Shown here piece by piece: positions 18,611 through 28,328 of a stretch of 64,000 nt of DNA. Source of the stretch: Burkholderia sp. 9120 (GTDB taxonomy: Bacteria > Pseudomonadota > Gammaproteobacteria > Burkholderiales > Burkholderiaceae); contig NZ_JQNA01000001.1 of NCBI RefSeq assembly GCF_000745015.1, positions 1,178,001 to 1,242,000 on the forward strand, given 5' to 3'. The position numbers and the translations under genes are program-made. The first letter of the stretch is position 1; each line of letters starts with the position of its first letter. The notes beneath the pieces are model-generated. The model ran no database searches. It was not told the origin of the DNA and saw only the letters and a program-made list of their open reading frames with translations.

Positions 18611-19774
18611 CTAAAAAAGATCCAGTTGAGGATTGGCCCGCGCTGGCGGCTCGGCCCGCGTCGGCGTGACCTGCCGGAAGTGCGACATATCCAGAATGCC
18701 GTGATCGCGCCGGTTTAATCCCAGGCGGCGCACGGCCTTATGGAATCGCTGCTTGAGCAGGTCCGCCCACAAACCTTCGCCCTTCATGCGAGTGGCGAAA
18801 TTCGCGTCGTAATCCTTGCCGCCGCGCATATCGCGCACTCGACTCATAACCCTGTCCGCGCGATCGGGGAAATTCGCCGCGAGCCAGTCTTTAAATAGCG
18901 GCGCGACCTCCCACGGCAGACGCAACACGATATAGCTCGCGTTGCTTGCGCCCGCTTCCGCACAGGCCTCCAGCACACGCTCCATGTCCGGCTCCGTGAC
19001 GAACGGAATGACCGGCGCAATGCTCACGCCGACCGGAATCCCCGCCTCGCTCAACGTGCGGATGGCGCGCAGCCGCCGCGACGGCGTGGCCGCGCGAGGT
19101 TCGAGCGTGCGCGCGATCTCCGAGTCCAGCGTGGTGATGGTAATAGCGGCCATGAATTGACCGCGCGCCGCCATGGGCGCAAGCAGATCGATATCGCGTT
19201 CGATCAGCGACGATTTGGTGATCGCCGCGAACGGATGGTTGCGCTCGCTCAGCACCTCGATAACCCGGCGCGTGATGCGCAAGTCACGCTCGACGGGCTG
19301 CCACGCGTCCGTATTCACGCCGAGCGCGATCGGCTCCGGCACGTAAGACTTCTTCGACAATTCCCGTTCGAGCAGTTCCGGCGCGTTGATCTTCGCGTAG
19401 ATCCGGCTCTCGAAATCGAGCCCCGGCGACAAACCCAAATAACTATGCGTAGGCCGCGCGAAACAGTAGATGCAGCCATGCTCGCAACCGCGATACGGGT
19501 TCAGCGACACGCTGAACGGAATATCCGGCGACGCATTGTGCGTGAGGATGGTCTTGGCCCGCTCCTCGAACACTTGTGTACGCAAGACCTTGGGCTCGCC
19601 GTCGTCGTCTTCTTCCGGGACCGAAACCGCTAGCCAGCCGTCGTCGACCGCTTCGCGCTGGTCGACTTCGTAGCGGCCTTGCAGATTCGTCACCGCGCCG
19701 CGCCCTTTGCGGGGCGTCGGTGGGGCGACCGGAAATTCAGGAACGGAGTCGAAGTCGGGATCGGATTGGGTCAC
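18611..19774 (-). CDS. PA0069-family radical SAM protein (SplB-like)
   Basis: 387 aa with a GTG start at 19774. The radical SAM motif CEHGCIYC (CxxxCxxC, near residue 95) follows NPYRG, the usual signature of COG1533, the spore photoproduct lyase-like group. Family blocks TNTDAWQPVERDLRITRRVIEVL (here VNTDAWQPVERDLRIT) and GIPVGVSIAPVIPFVTEPDMERVLEACAEAGA are present. The reaction is unknown; a DNA-damage-related role is suggested by homology and by the LexA box 57 bp upstream. The P. aeruginosa homologue PA0069 is, from memory, a member of the LexA regulon. It is convergent with the TM2 gene. Confidence 0.92.
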   Translation of the reverse strand: MTQSDPDFDSVPEFPVAPPTPRKGRGAVTNLQGRYEVDQREAVDDGWLAVSVPEEDDDGEPKVLRTQVFEERAKTILTHNASPDIPFSVSLNPYRGCEHGCIYCFARPTHSYLGLSPGLDFESRIYAKINAPELLERELSKKSYVPEPIALGVNTDAWQPVERDLRITRRVIEVLSERNHPFAAITKSSLIERDIDLLAPMAARGQFMAAITITTLDSEIARTLEPRAATPSRRLRAIRTLSEAGIPVGVSIAPVIPFVTEPDMERVLEACAEAGASNASYIVLRLPWEVAPLFKDWLAANFPDRADRVMSRVRDMRGGKDYDANFATRMKGEGLWADLLKQRFHKAVRRLGLNRRDHGILDMSHFRQVTPTRAEPPARANPQLDLF

Positions 19775-19811
19775 GGCTGAAGAGCACGCAGAACGCAGGG
19801 CGGGTCAAAAC

Positions 19812-19860
19812 AAAAAACGGCGCAAAACACCTGTATAAATATACAGTGTTTGCGCCGTTT
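19812..19860 (-). terminator. lrp terminator that also holds a LexA box
   Basis: A roughly 20-bp interrupted stem (AAACGGCGCAAA...TTTGCGCCGTTT) is followed on the minus strand by TTTTTTG, so it can terminate lrp transcription. Its apex is the LexA-type sequence at 19831-19846, so terminator and operator share the same bases. Confidence 0.8.
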
Positions 19861-19865
19861 GTCGA
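19831..19865 (-). promoter_or_regulatory. LexA (SOS) box overlapping the radical SAM gene promoter
   Basis: CTGTATAAATATACAG at 19831-19846 matches the E. coli-type LexA consensus CTG-N10-CAG with an AT core. On the minus strand a promoter can be drawn: -35 TCGACA (19860-19865), 16-bp spacer, -10 TATATT (19838-19843) lying inside the box. LexA binding would block RNA polymerase. The target gene starts 57 bp downstream of the box. Confidence 0.78.
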
Positions 19866-19902
19866 GTCCCGCCAAGCCGTGAAGCACTGCCTAAACCGCC
19901 GG

Positions 19903-20391
19903 CTAATCCCCCACCGCGATCGTCAGTGTTTCCTTGATCTCTTCCATCACCACGTAACTCTTCGACTGCACGGCGCCGGGCAACTGCAACAGGATGTCCC
20001 CCAGCAGTTTTCGGTAATCGGCCATCTCGCCGATACGCGCCTTGATCAGATAGTCGAAATCGCCCGACACCAGATGGCACTCCAGCACCTCGGGGATCTT
20101 CTGCACCTCGCGGCGGAACTGGTCGAACATGTTGCCGCTTTTGTGATCCAGCGTGATCTCGACGAACACCAACAGCGCCGCGCCCAGTTCAGCCGGATTC
20201 ACGCGCGCGTGATAGCCGGTGATCACGCCGTCGCGCTCCATCCGCTTGACCCGCTCGATGCACGGGGTGACCGACAGTCCAACCTGCTCGGCGAGGTCTT
20301 TCATGGCCATCCGGCCGTCCTGTTGCAGCAGGCGCAGGATCTTGTGATCGAGTTTGTCGAGGGACCGGACCGGTTGGCGCTGTGTACGCAT
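19903..20391 (-). CDS. Lrp/AsnC-family transcriptional regulator
   Basis: 162 aa. N-terminal HTH (LDKLDHKILRLLQQDGRMAMKDLAEQVGLSVTPCIERVKRMERDGVITGYHA), then the RAM/ACT-like effector domain (LVFVEITLDHKSGNMFDQFRREVQKIPEVLECHLVSGDFDYLIKARI). Lrp-type proteins bind amino acids and bend DNA. The gene is divergent from dadA with a 168-bp shared AT-rich region, so it is probably the local regulator of D-amino-acid catabolism (DadR-like); it could also be a global Lrp. Confidence 0.95.
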   Translation of the reverse strand: MRTQRQPVRSLDKLDHKILRLLQQDGRMAMKDLAEQVGLSVTPCIERVKRMERDGVITGYHARVNPAELGAALLVFVEITLDHKSGNMFDQFRREVQKIPEVLECHLVSGDFDYLIKARIGEMADYRKLLGDILLQLPGAVQSKSYVVMEEIKETLTIAVGD

Positions 20392-20559
20392 GGTGTATTT
20401 GCTGAAAATCTTGAAAATACAATAACAAAACCTACCTGACTGTTAATAGTATAGCGGTTAACACTGGGCGACCCGCGTTGCACCTCGTGAATCGAATGAA
20501 TGCCAACGAATCGACGCACGCGGCACCCATCCAACCTCTATTGAACAGTCGGAGCAGTT
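20392..20559. promoter_or_regulatory. Divergent lrp/dadA control region
   Basis: 168 bp between the two start codons, with an AT-rich core at about 20400-20462 (GAAAATC, GAAAATAC, TAATAGTATAG). This is the expected site of Lrp-type binding and of both promoters; TAGTAT near 20447-20452 is a possible -10. Specific operator boundaries cannot be set by eye. Confidence 0.5.
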
Positions 20560-21846
20560 ATGCGAGTCGTCGTTTTGGGCAGTGGCGTCGTCGGGGTGAC
20601 GAGCGCGTATTACCTGGCGCGCGCGGGTCACGAAGTGACCGTGATCGATCGCGAAGCCGGCCCGGCGCTCGAAACCAGCTTTGCCAACGCCGGCCAGATC
20701 TCGCCGGGCTACGCGTCGCCGTGGGCCGCGCCGGGCGTGCCGCTGAAGGCCGTCAAGTGGATGTTCCAGAAGCACGCGCCGCTGGCGATCCGCCTCGACG
20801 GCACGCAATTCCAGTTGCAATGGATGTGGCAGATGCTGCAGAACTGCACGTCGTCGCGTTATGCGGTGAACAAGGGCCGCATGGTGCGCCTCGCCGAATA
20901 CAGCCGCGACTGCCTGCAGGCGCTGCGCGCCGAAACGGGCATTCAGTACGAAGGCCGCACCGGCGGCACGCTGCAGGTGTTCCGTACGCAGCAGCAGTTC
21001 GACGGCGCCGCGAAAGACATCGCCGTGCTGCAGGAAGCCAACGTGCCGTATGAACTGCTGTCGGCGGCCGAACTCGCGCAAGCCGAGCCGGCGCTCGCCG
21101 CCGTGTCGCACAAACTGACCGGCGGCCTGCGCCTGCCGGGCGACGAAACCGGCGACTGCCAGATGTTCACCACGCGCCTCGCCGCGCTGGCCGAGCAACT
21201 GGGCGTCAAATTCCGCTACAACACGCCGATCGACGCACTCGCCATGGCGGGCGACCGCATTGCCGGCGTGCAATGCGGCAGTGAACTGGTGCGCGCGGAT
21301 TCGTTCGTCGTCGCGCTGGGTTCGTACTCGACCAAATTCCTGTCCGGCCTCGTGAAGATTCCGGTCTACCCGCTCAAGGGTTATTCGATCACCGCGCCGA
21401 TCGTCAACGCAGCGGCTGCGCCGATCTCCACCGTGCTCGACGAAACCTACAAGATCGCGATCACGCGTTTCAACGACCGGATTCGCGTGGGCGGCATGGC
21501 CGAGATCGTCGGCTTCGACAAATCGCTGCGTCAGGCGCGTCGCGAAACGCTGGAACTGTGCGTGAACGATCTGTTCCCGGGCGGCGGCGACACGTCGAAG
21601 GCAAGCTTCTGGACCGGCCTGCGCCCCATGACGCCGGACGGCACGCCGATCGTCGGCCGTACGCCGGTGCCGAATCTGTTCCTGAACACGGGTCACGGCA
21701 CGCTGGGCTGGACCATGTCGTGCGGCTCGGGCCAGTTGCTGGCCGACGTGATGTCGGGTAAGCAACCGGTCATCAAGGCGGACGATCTGTCGGTGCATCG
21801 CTATCTGGGCGAGACCGCCGGTGCGCATCGTCCGGCTTATGCCTAA
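20560..21846 (+). CDS. dadA: D-amino acid dehydrogenase
   Basis: 428 aa FAD enzyme that oxidises D-amino acids, especially D-alanine, to 2-oxo acids and passes electrons to the respiratory chain. The dinucleotide-binding N-terminus [30 protein letters not shown] is followed by [22 protein letters not shown], a signature of DadA. The C-terminus carries [37 protein letters not shown]. Length matches the family. Divergent from an Lrp-type regulator, as in other proteobacteria; no dadX racemase follows. Confidence 0.97.
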   Translation: MRVVVLGSGVVGVTSAYYLARAGHEVTVIDREAGPALETSFANAGQISPGYASPWAAPGVPLKAVKWMFQKHAPLAIRLDGTQFQLQWMWQMLQNCTSSRYAVNKGRMVRLAEYSRDCLQALRAETGIQYEGRTGGTLQVFRTQQQFDGAAKDIAVLQEANVPYELLSAAELAQAEPALAAVSHKLTGGLRLPGDETGDCQMFTTRLAALAEQLGVKFRYNTPIDALAMAGDRIAGVQCGSELVRADSFVVALGSYSTKFLSGLVKIPVYPLKGYSITAPIVNAAAAPISTVLDETYKIAITRFNDRIRVGGMAEIVGFDKSLRQARRETLELCVNDLFPGGGDTSKASFWTGLRPMTPDGTPIVGRTPVPNLFLNTGHGTLGWTMSCGSGQLLADVMSGKQPVIKADDLSVHRYLGETAGAHRPAYA

Positions 21847-21906
21847 GGTTTAACCACGCTTCGCGAGAGCGGTTGCGCTGGCGGGTCGTTGGACTTTGCC
21901 TGCGCG

Positions 21907-21937
21907 AAAAAAAGCGCCCCGAGGGGCGCTTTTTTCA
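21907..21937 (+). terminator. Bidirectional rho-independent terminator
   Basis: A-run, AGCGCCCC stem, GA loop, GGGGCGCT, T6. It lies between convergent dadA (+) and the acyl-CoA dehydrogenase (-). Confidence 0.93.
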
Positions 21938-21967
21938 TGCCGACGCGTTACGCGTAGTCAAACCACG

Positions 21968-23758
21968 TCAAAACTGATCGTCCGACAAAGCCAGCACGCT
22001 CTCGCCACCCTTCGCGCTGACAATCGACGCCTCGAACGCCGACGCCAGCGGCAACACATGCTCCGCGTAGAACTGCGCGGTCGCGATCTTCGCACCGTAA
22101 AACGCCGGATCTTCGTCGCGCTTCTGAGTGGCCGCCAGCAACGCACGCGCCATCTGCCAGCCGCCCAGCACCACGCCCGCCAGTTTCAGATACGGCACGC
22201 TGCCGGCAAACACCGCGTTCGGATCGGCCTTGGTATTGGCCAGCACGTAGTCCACCGCCGAGCTCAACGCGTCGTGGCCTTGCGCCAGATACTTCTTCAT
22301 CGAGTCGAACGCCGGGCCCTGTTGCGCGCCGAGCGCTTCGACCGTGCGCGCCATGTCGGCGAGCAGCGACTTCGCAACCTTGCCGCCGTCGCGCAGCGTC
22401 TTGCGGCCGATCAGGTCGTTCGCCTGAATCGCGGTCGTGCCTTCGTAGATCGGCAGAATGCGCGCGTCGCGGTAGTACTGCGCCGCGCCGGTTTCTTCGA
22501 TAAAGCCCATGCCGCCGTGCACCTGCACGCCGAGGCTCGTCACGTCGATGGAAAGCTCCGTGCTCCAGCCCTTCACGATCGGCACGAGGAATTCGTAAAT
22601 CGCCTGATGCTCGGCACGCGTCGCTTCGTCAGGATGACGATGCGCGATGTCGCAATGCCCTGCCGCCACATAAGCCAGCGCGCGCGAGGCTTCGGTGAGG
22701 CCGCGCATCGTCGCGAGCATGCGGCGCACGTCCGGATGCTGGATGATCGCGACCGACTGCTTCGCGGAGCCATCCACCGGACGGCTCTGCACGCGATCTT
22801 TCGCATACGCGACCGCCTTCTGATACGCGCGATCCGACACGCCCACGCCCTGCATGCCAACCGCGAAACGCGCCGCGTTCATCATGATGAACATGTACTC
22901 GAGGCCGCGATTTTCTTCGCCGATCAGATGCCCGATCGCGCCGCCGTGGTCGCCGAATTGCAGCACCGCGGTCGGGCTCGCCTTGATGCCGAGCTTGTGT
23001 TCGATCGACACACAATGCACGTCGTTGCGCTCGCCGAGCGAACCGTCTTCATTGACGAGAAACTTCGGCACGATAAAGAGCGAGATACCCTTCACGCCTT
23101 CCGGCGCATTTGGCGTGCGCGCCAGCACGAGATGGGCGATGTTCTTCGCCATATCGTGCTCGCCCCACGTGATGAAAATCTTCGTGCCGAACACCTTGAA
23201 AGAACCGTCGCCCTGCGGCTCGGCGCGCGTGCGCACGAGCGCCAGGTCGGAACCGGCTTGCGGCTCGGTCAGGTTCATCGTGCCGGTCCATTCGCCGGAA
23301 ATCAGCTTGGGCACGTAGGTTTGTTTTTGCGCTTCGGTGCCGGCGGTGAGCAGCGCTTCGATCGCGCCGTCGGTCAGCAGCGGGCAGAGCGCGAACGACA
23401 GATTCGACGCATTGAGCATCTCGATGCAAGGCGTGGCGATCAGCTTCGGCAGCCCCTGGCCTTCGTATTCAACCGGATGCTGCAAACCTTGCCAGCCGCC
23501 TTCTCCGAACTGGCGAAACGCCTCCTTGAAGCCGGGCGTCGCGGTGACCACGCCGTCTTTCCAGCTGCTCGGATTGCGATCGCCTTCGACGTTCAGCGGC
23601 GCCAGCACTTCGCCGCACAGTTTCGCCGACTCGTCGAGCACGGCCTGGGCCGTGTCGAAGTTAGCGTCTTCGAAGCCCGGCAGCGTCGCGATTTCGTCGA
23701 GACCGGCCAGTTCTTTCATCACGAACAGCATGTCCTTGATGGGCGCCGTATAGCTCAT
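21968..23758 (-). CDS. Acyl-CoA dehydrogenase with C-terminal extension (DmdC-like)
   Basis: 596 aa, longer than classic 380-aa acyl-CoA dehydrogenases because of an N-terminal cap (SYTAPIKDMLFVMKEL) and a C-terminal helical domain. The core has TEPQAGSDLALVRTRAEP (FAD loop), KIFITWGEHDM, VQVHGGMGFIEETGAAQYYRDARI and the catalytic-Glu motif PIYEGTTAIQANDLIGRK. Proteins of this architecture include 3-methylmercaptopropionyl-CoA dehydrogenase (DmdC) and related broad acyl-CoA dehydrogenases; substrate cannot be assigned. It lies downstream of etfBA, which supplies its electron acceptor, with a hairpin terminator between. Confidence 0.93.
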   Translation of the reverse strand: MSYTAPIKDMLFVMKELAGLDEIATLPGFEDANFDTAQAVLDESAKLCGEVLAPLNVEGDRNPSSWKDGVVTATPGFKEAFRQFGEGGWQGLQHPVEYEGQGLPKLIATPCIEMLNASNLSFALCPLLTDGAIEALLTAGTEAQKQTYVPKLISGEWTGTMNLTEPQAGSDLALVRTRAEPQGDGSFKVFGTKIFITWGEHDMAKNIAHLVLARTPNAPEGVKGISLFIVPKFLVNEDGSLGERNDVHCVSIEHKLGIKASPTAVLQFGDHGGAIGHLIGEENRGLEYMFIMMNAARFAVGMQGVGVSDRAYQKAVAYAKDRVQSRPVDGSAKQSVAIIQHPDVRRMLATMRGLTEASRALAYVAAGHCDIAHRHPDEATRAEHQAIYEFLVPIVKGWSTELSIDVTSLGVQVHGGMGFIEETGAAQYYRDARILPIYEGTTAIQANDLIGRKTLRDGGKVAKSLLADMARTVEALGAQQGPAFDSMKKYLAQGHDALSSAVDYVLANTKADPNAVFAGSVPYLKLAGVVLGGWQMARALLAATQKRDEDPAFYGAKIATAQFYAEHVLPLASAFEASIVSAKGGESVLALSDDQF

Positions 23759-23784
23759 TTCAGTTCTCCTCCTGTCTTCGATAT

Positions 23785-23820
23785 AAAAAGGGCGCTGGAC
23801 TTGATCGGTCCCGCGCCCTT
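23785..23820 (-). terminator. Terminator or attenuator between etfA and the acyl-CoA dehydrogenase
   Basis: AAGGGCGC (23788-23795) pairs with GCGCCCTT (23813-23820), with an inner GGAC/GTCC. On the minus strand a short T-run follows. It lies 27 bp before the dehydrogenase start, so it may only reduce read-through. Confidence 0.75.
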
Positions 23821-23861
23821 CGCTGTTGCTGCCAGACGCCTTGTAGACGGCGCTGCGGCGT

Positions 23862-24797
23862 TTAGCCGAGTTCGCTCACGAGCTCCGGCACGACCGTGAA
23901 CAGATCGCCCACCAGACCGTAATCGGCGACGCTGAAAATCGGCGCTTCCGGGTCTTTGTTGATCGCGACGATGACCTTCGAGTCTTTCATGCCGGCCAGA
24001 TGCTGGATCGCACCCGAGATGCCGACCGCCACGTACAGTTGCGGCGCGACGATCTTGCCGGTCTGGCCGACCTGATAGTCGTTCGGCACGAAGCCCGCGT
24101 CGACCGCTGCGCGCGATGCGCCGAGCGCTGCGTTCAGCTTGTCGGCCAGCGGTTCGAGCACCTTGGTGTAGTTCTCGCCGTTGCCCAGACCGCGGCCACC
24201 CGAGACAATGATCTTCGCCGACGTCAGTTCCGGACGGTCCAGCTTCGTCACTTCACGGCTCACGAACTGCGAGATGCCGCTGTCTGCCGCTGCGTCGATC
24301 TTCTCGACCGCTGCGCTGCCGCCTTCGGCTGCGACCGGATCGAAACCGGTGGAACGCACCGTGACGACCTTGATCGGGTCAGCCGATTGCACCGTGGCGA
24401 TCGCGTTGCCGGCGTAGATCGGGCGCTCGAACGTGTCGGCCGAGTCAACTGCCGTGATGTCGCTGATCTGCGCGACGTCGAGCTTTGCGGCGATACGCGG
24501 CGCAACGTTCTTGCCGTACGCGGTGGCGGGCGCCAGGATGTGCGTGTAGTTCTTCGCGATGGTCAGCACCGTCGCTTCGACGTTTTCCGCGAGACCCGCT
24601 TCGAGTTGCGGTGCGTCGGCGAGCAGCACTTTGCTGACGCCAGCGATCTTCGCTGCCGCATCCGCTGCTGCTTGCGCGTTGTGACCCGCCACCAGCACGT
24701 GAATATCCCCGCCGATCTTCTGCGCGGCGGCAATCGTGTTCAGCGTCGCGGCTTTAATCGACGCGCCGTCGTGTTCTGCAATAACCAGATTCGTCAT
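23862..24797 (-). CDS. etfA: Electron transfer flavoprotein alpha subunit
   Basis: 311 aa. The ETF alpha/beta dimer carries electrons from acyl-CoA dehydrogenases to ETF-ubiquinone oxidoreductase. The C-terminal FAD domain is distinctive: [84 protein letters not shown]. It starts 22 bp after etfB. Confidence 0.98.
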   Translation of the reverse strand: MTNLVIAEHDGASIKAATLNTIAAAQKIGGDIHVLVAGHNAQAAADAAAKIAGVSKVLLADAPQLEAGLAENVEATVLTIAKNYTHILAPATAYGKNVAPRIAAKLDVAQISDITAVDSADTFERPIYAGNAIATVQSADPIKVVTVRSTGFDPVAAEGGSAAVEKIDAAADSGISQFVSREVTKLDRPELTSAKIIVSGGRGLGNGENYTKVLEPLADKLNAALGASRAAVDAGFVPNDYQVGQTGKIVAPQLYVAVGISGAIQHLAGMKDSKVIVAINKDPEAPIFSVADYGLVGDLFTVVPELVSELG

Positions 24798-24819
24798 TTC
24801 GTCTGTCTCCGCGTTTCTC

Positions 24820-25569
24820 TTAAAGCACCTTGGCTTCAGTCTTCAGCTTCTCGACCAGCGTCTTCACGTCCGGCACCTTCACACCGGCGGAACGCTTGGG
24901 CGGCTCGACGACTTTCAGCGTCTTCAGGCGCGGCGACACATCAACGCCGAGGTCTTCCGGCTTGATCGTTTCCAGCGGCTTTTTCTTCGCCTTCATGATG
25001 TTCGGCAGCGTCACGTAGCGCGGCTCGTTCAGGCGCAGGTCGGTCGTGATCACGGCCGGCAGCGTCAGCGATAGCGTTTCCGCGCCGCCATCCACTTCGC
25101 GCGACACCGTTGCCTTACCGTCAGCCACGACCACCTTCGACGCGAACGTTGCTTGCGGCAGATTCGCCAGCGCAGCCAGCATCTGGCCGGTCTGGTTCGA
25201 ATCGTCGTCGATAGCCTGCTTGCCGAGGATGACCAGCTGCGGCTGTTCCTTGTCGACCAGCGCCTTCAGCAGCTTGGCGACCGCCAGCGGCTGCAGTTCT
25301 TCGTTCGACTCGATCAGGATCGCGCGGTCCGCGCCGATCGCCAGCGCCGTACGCAGCGTTTCCTGCGATTGCGTCACGCCGCACGACACGGCGATCACTT
25401 CCGTCGCCACGCCCGCTTCGCGCAGACGCACGGCTTCTTCCACCGCGATTTCGTCGAACGGATTCATCGACATCTTCACGTTCGCGATGTCGACACCCGT
25501 GCCGTCCGATTTGACTCGAACTTTCACGTTGTAATCGACCACTCTCTTCACTGGCACCAGGATTTTCAT
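24820..25569 (-). CDS. etfB: Electron transfer flavoprotein beta subunit
   Basis: 249 aa from [10 protein letters not shown] at 25569 (two upstream codons, MC, are a weaker alternative). Family blocks: [55 protein letters not shown] and the C-terminal [15 protein letters not shown] recognition loop contacted by dehydrogenases. First gene of etfB-etfA, with a palindromic candidate operator about 125 bp upstream. Confidence 0.98.
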   Translation of the reverse strand: MKILVPVKRVVDYNVKVRVKSDGTGVDIANVKMSMNPFDEIAVEEAVRLREAGVATEVIAVSCGVTQSQETLRTALAIGADRAILIESNEELQPLAVAKLLKALVDKEQPQLVILGKQAIDDDSNQTGQMLAALANLPQATFASKVVVADGKATVSREVDGGAETLSLTLPAVITTDLRLNEPRYVTLPNIMKAKKKPLETIKPEDLGVDVSPRLKTLKVVEPPKRSAGVKVPDVKTLVEKLKTEAKVL

Positions 25570-25693
25570 GCACACGCTCCAAAGTTACGAATACGTCAAC
25601 CCAGCGAACATTATAGCGACTGCCCTTACGGCAGCCGCGTCGCGGGCGCTCTAGCAGGAGGATATCGCTCCTCAGCGGCGTGACGGCAATAAC

Positions 25694-25705
25694 GAACGAT
25701 CGTTC
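25694..25705. promoter_or_regulatory. Perfect 12-bp palindrome upstream of etfB (TetR-type operator candidate)
   Basis: GAACGATCGTTC is self-complementary and lies between the metQ terminator and etfB. The sequence style suits a TetR-family regulator; FadP-type regulators of fatty-acid oxidation in beta-proteobacteria are one possibility (inference). No TetR gene is adjacent. Confidence 0.5.
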
Positions 25706-25718
25706 TATTTTAATCTCG

Positions 25719-25744
25719 AAAAAACCCGGGTGACAACCCCGGGT
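25719..25744 (-). terminator. Rho-independent terminator after metQ
   Basis: ACCCGGG (25724-25730) pairs with CCCGGGT (25738-25744), followed on the minus strand by T6. It lies about 75 bp past the metQ stop and closes metNIQ. Confidence 0.85.
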
Positions 25745-25820
25745 CCCGATCTACGACTCTAATTTTGCATTGCCGTCGTGTCTTACTACGTTTGACTTAC
25801 TACGTATGGGGGATGCCGGA

Positions 25821-26633
25821 TCACCACGCGGTGATCACCGACCCACCGAATTTCGTGGCCACGAACTGCTTCACTTCCGGCGAATGGTACGCCGAGACCA
25901 GCTTGGCGACCCAAGGCTTGTCCTTGTCTTCCGCGCGGATCGCGATGATGTTCACGTACGGACCCTTCGGGTCTTCGGCGGCGATCGCGTCCTTCTTGGG
26001 ATTCAGGCCGGCTTCCATCGCGAAGTTGGTGTTGATCGCGGCGGCGTCCACGTCGTTGAGCGAACGCGGAATCTGCGCGGCGTCGAGTTCGACGATCTTC
26101 AGTTTGCGCGGATTGTCGACGATGTCGAGCGGCGTCGCCTTCAGGCCGGCATCGGCGCGCAGTTTCACCAGACCCTGCTTTTGCAGCAACAACAGCGCCC
26201 GGCCGCCGTTGGTCGGATCGTTCGGCACGGCGATCTTCGCGCCCGGCTGCAACTCGGCGAGCGTCTTCACTTTCTTCGAATAGATGCCCATCGGGTACGT
26301 GACCGTATCGGCGATACGGATCAGCTTGTAGCCGCGGTCCTTCACCTGCGCCTGCAAGTACGGGTCGTGCTGGTAACTGTTCGCGTCCAGATCGCCGGCG
26401 GCGAGCGCGGCGTTCGGCTGCACGTAGTCGGCAAATTCGATGATCTTGATGTTCAGACCGTTCTTTGCCGCGACCGTCTTCACGACTTCCATGATCTGCG
26501 CGTGCGGACCGCCGGTGACGCCGACCTTGATCGAGTCTTCGGCGCGAGCCGCACTGGCGGCGAACAGCGACGCGGCGCCGAGCAGGGCGGCGAGCTTGAG
26601 AACCAAACGACGTTGCATGATGGACCTTTCCAA
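25821..26633 (-). CDS. metQ: Methionine ABC transporter substrate-binding protein
   Basis: 270 aa NlpA/MetQ-family protein: IKVGVTGGPHAQIMEVVKTVAAKNGLNIKIIEFADYVQPNAALAAGDLDANSYQHDPYLQAQ. Unlike E. coli MetQ it has no lipobox Cys; the N-terminus ends ...AASAARA-ED, a signal-peptidase-I type site, so it should be a free periplasmic protein. It binds D- and L-methionine for MetNI. It follows metI by 17 bp. Confidence 0.96.
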   Translation of the reverse strand: MERSIMQRRLVLKLAALLGAASLFAASAARAEDSIKVGVTGGPHAQIMEVVKTVAAKNGLNIKIIEFADYVQPNAALAAGDLDANSYQHDPYLQAQVKDRGYKLIRIADTVTYPMGIYSKKVKTLAELQPGAKIAVPNDPTNGGRALLLLQKQGLVKLRADAGLKATPLDIVDNPRKLKIVELDAAQIPRSLNDVDAAAINTNFAMEAGLNPKKDAIAAEDPKGPYVNIIAIRAEDKDKPWVAKLVSAYHSPEVKQFVATKFGGSVITAW

Positions 26634-26650
26634 ACCTGATGATGCTGTTG

Positions 26651-27304
26651 TTATTTATGGCTCAAACGACGCACGAGCCAATCCCCGAACGACTGCACCA
26701 GTTGCACGAAGACGATCAGGATCACGACGACCGTCAACATCACTTCCGGCAAAAACCGCTGATACCCGTAACGAATGCCCAGATCGCCGAGACCGCCGCC
26801 GCCGATCGCGCCGGCCATCGCCGAATAGCCGACCAGCGAGACGAACGTGATCGTCAACCCGGCCACCACGCCCGGCAACGATTCCGGCAACAGCACCTTG
26901 AAGACGATCTGGCTGGTGGTCGCGCCCATGGCCTGCGCGGCTTCGATCAGCCCGCGGTCGACTTCGCGCAGCGCGGTTTCCACCAGACGCGCGATGAACG
27001 GCGCGGCGGCGATCGTCAGCGGCACCACGGCGGCCATCGTGCCGATCGACGAACCGACGATCAGACGCGTGAACGGAATCACCGCGACCAGCAGGATGAT
27101 GAACGGCGTCGAACGCACCGCATTGACGATCACGCCCATCACGCGATTCACCGCGATGTTCTGCAACACGCCCTGACGATCGGTCAGGTACAGCAACACG
27201 CCGAGCGGCAAGCCCACCGCTGCGCCGACCAGTCCGGAAATGCCCACCATCACGAGCGTTTCCCAGAACGACTGGACGAACATATCGAACATTTCACTCA
27301 ACAT
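26651..27304 (-). CDS. metI: Methionine ABC transporter permease
   Basis: 217 aa from [24 protein letters not shown] at 27304, overlapping the metN stop by 11 bp. Five hydrophobic segments are visible. The EAA loop reads [24 protein letters not shown], which docks on MetN. Length and sequence fit MetI. Confidence 0.97.
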   Translation of the reverse strand: MLSEMFDMFVQSFWETLVMVGISGLVGAAVGLPLGVLLYLTDRQGVLQNIAVNRVMGVIVNAVRSTPFIILLVAVIPFTRLIVGSSIGTMAAVVPLTIAAAPFIARLVETALREVDRGLIEAAQAMGATTSQIVFKVLLPESLPGVVAGLTITFVSLVGYSAMAGAIGGGGLGDLGIRYGYQRFLPEVMLTVVVILIVFVQLVQSFGDWLVRRLSHK

Positions 27305-28328
27305 ACGAGAGCTCCTCCACCACCACACCCTGTTCGCGCAGATACGTCAGCGCCTGCGCCACCTTCACCGGTTCACCGCCCGCGAGCACCGCGAGCGAGC
27401 CGAACGTCTGCCCCTGGATCTCGTCGATCTGGCCGTGCAGGATGTTGAAGTCGAGTTCGAAGCGGCGAATCGTCTCCGACAGAATTGGCTGGTCGACGCC
27501 CGAGCCGGTGAACGCCAGACGCAGCAAATGGCCGCTGCCGGTTTTCAGGCGTTCGGCAACGCGCGCTTTCATGGCGGGCGGCAGTTCCTGCGCGATCACG
27601 TCGCCGATCAAGGCGCGCGTGACTTCGTGGTGCGGTTGCAGGAACACGTCGATGACTTTGCCCTCTTCGACCACACGGCCGGCGTCCAGCACCGCGACGC
27701 GGTCGCAGACCTGCTTGATCACGTCCATCTGGTGGGTGATCAGCACGATCGTCAGGTTCAGTTCGCGATTGATGCGTTTGAGCAGGTCGAGAATCGCGCG
27801 GGTGGTTTCGGGATCGAGCGCGGAGGTAGCCTCGTCGGAGAGCAGCACTTTCGGCTTGCTCGCCAACGCACGCGCGATACCGACGCGCTGCTTCTGGCCG
27901 CCGCTGATCTGCGCCGGATAACGGTCTTTCTGCGCCGACAGGCCGACCAGCTCGAGCAGCGGCAGCACGTTCGCTTCGATTTCGGCGCGTTTCATGCCGG
28001 CGAGTTCGAGCGGCAGCGCGACGTTCTCGTACACGGTACGCGACGACAGCAGGTTGAAGTGCTGGAAGATCATGCCGATTTCACGGCGCGCCTCGCGCAG
28101 TTGCGCGGCGGGCAGCGTGGTCAGATCGCGGCCGTTGACGACGATATTGCCCTCGGACGGGCGCGTCAGCAGATTGAGGGTGCGGACGAGCGTGCTCTTG
28201 CCCGCGCCGCTTCGGCCGATGATGCCGAACACTTCACCCGCCGGAATCGACAGATTGACGTTGTGCAGCGCCTCGACCCAGCCCCGGGGTCCGGCGAAAC
28301 GCTGGGAGATATTGCGTATTTCGATCAT
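27294..28328 (-). CDS. metN: Methionine ABC transporter ATP-binding protein
   Basis: 344 aa from [11 protein letters not shown] at 28328. Walker [10 protein letters not shown], signature [16 protein letters not shown], Walker [17 protein letters not shown] and the H-loop THQMD are intact. The C-terminal NIL domain (about 265-344, [46 protein letters not shown]) binds methionine for trans-inhibition. The operon order is metN-metI-metQ. The 241-bp upstream gap (28329-28569) is shared with the divergent hydrolase gene; no riboswitch was recognised. Confidence 0.97.
   Translation of the reverse strand: MIEIRNISQRFAGPRGWVEALHNVNLSIPAGEVFGIIGRSGAGKSTLVRTLNLLTRPSEGNIVVNGRDLTTLPAAQLREARREIGMIFQHFNLLSSRTVYENVALPLELAGMKRAEIEANVLPLLELVGLSAQKDRYPAQISGGQKQRVGIARALASKPKVLLSDEATSALDPETTRAILDLLKRINRELNLTIVLITHQMDVIKQVCDRVAVLDAGRVVEEGKVIDVFLQPHHEVTRALIGDVIAQELPPAMKARVAERLKTGSGHLLRLAFTGSGVDQPILSETIRRFELDFNILHGQIDEIQGQTFGSLAVLAGGEPVKVAQALTYLREQGVVVEELSYVE

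Noticed and set aside
21896..23899. 667-codon plus-strand open frame
   Set aside because: Antisense shadow of the acyl-CoA dehydrogenase, which has clear family motifs.
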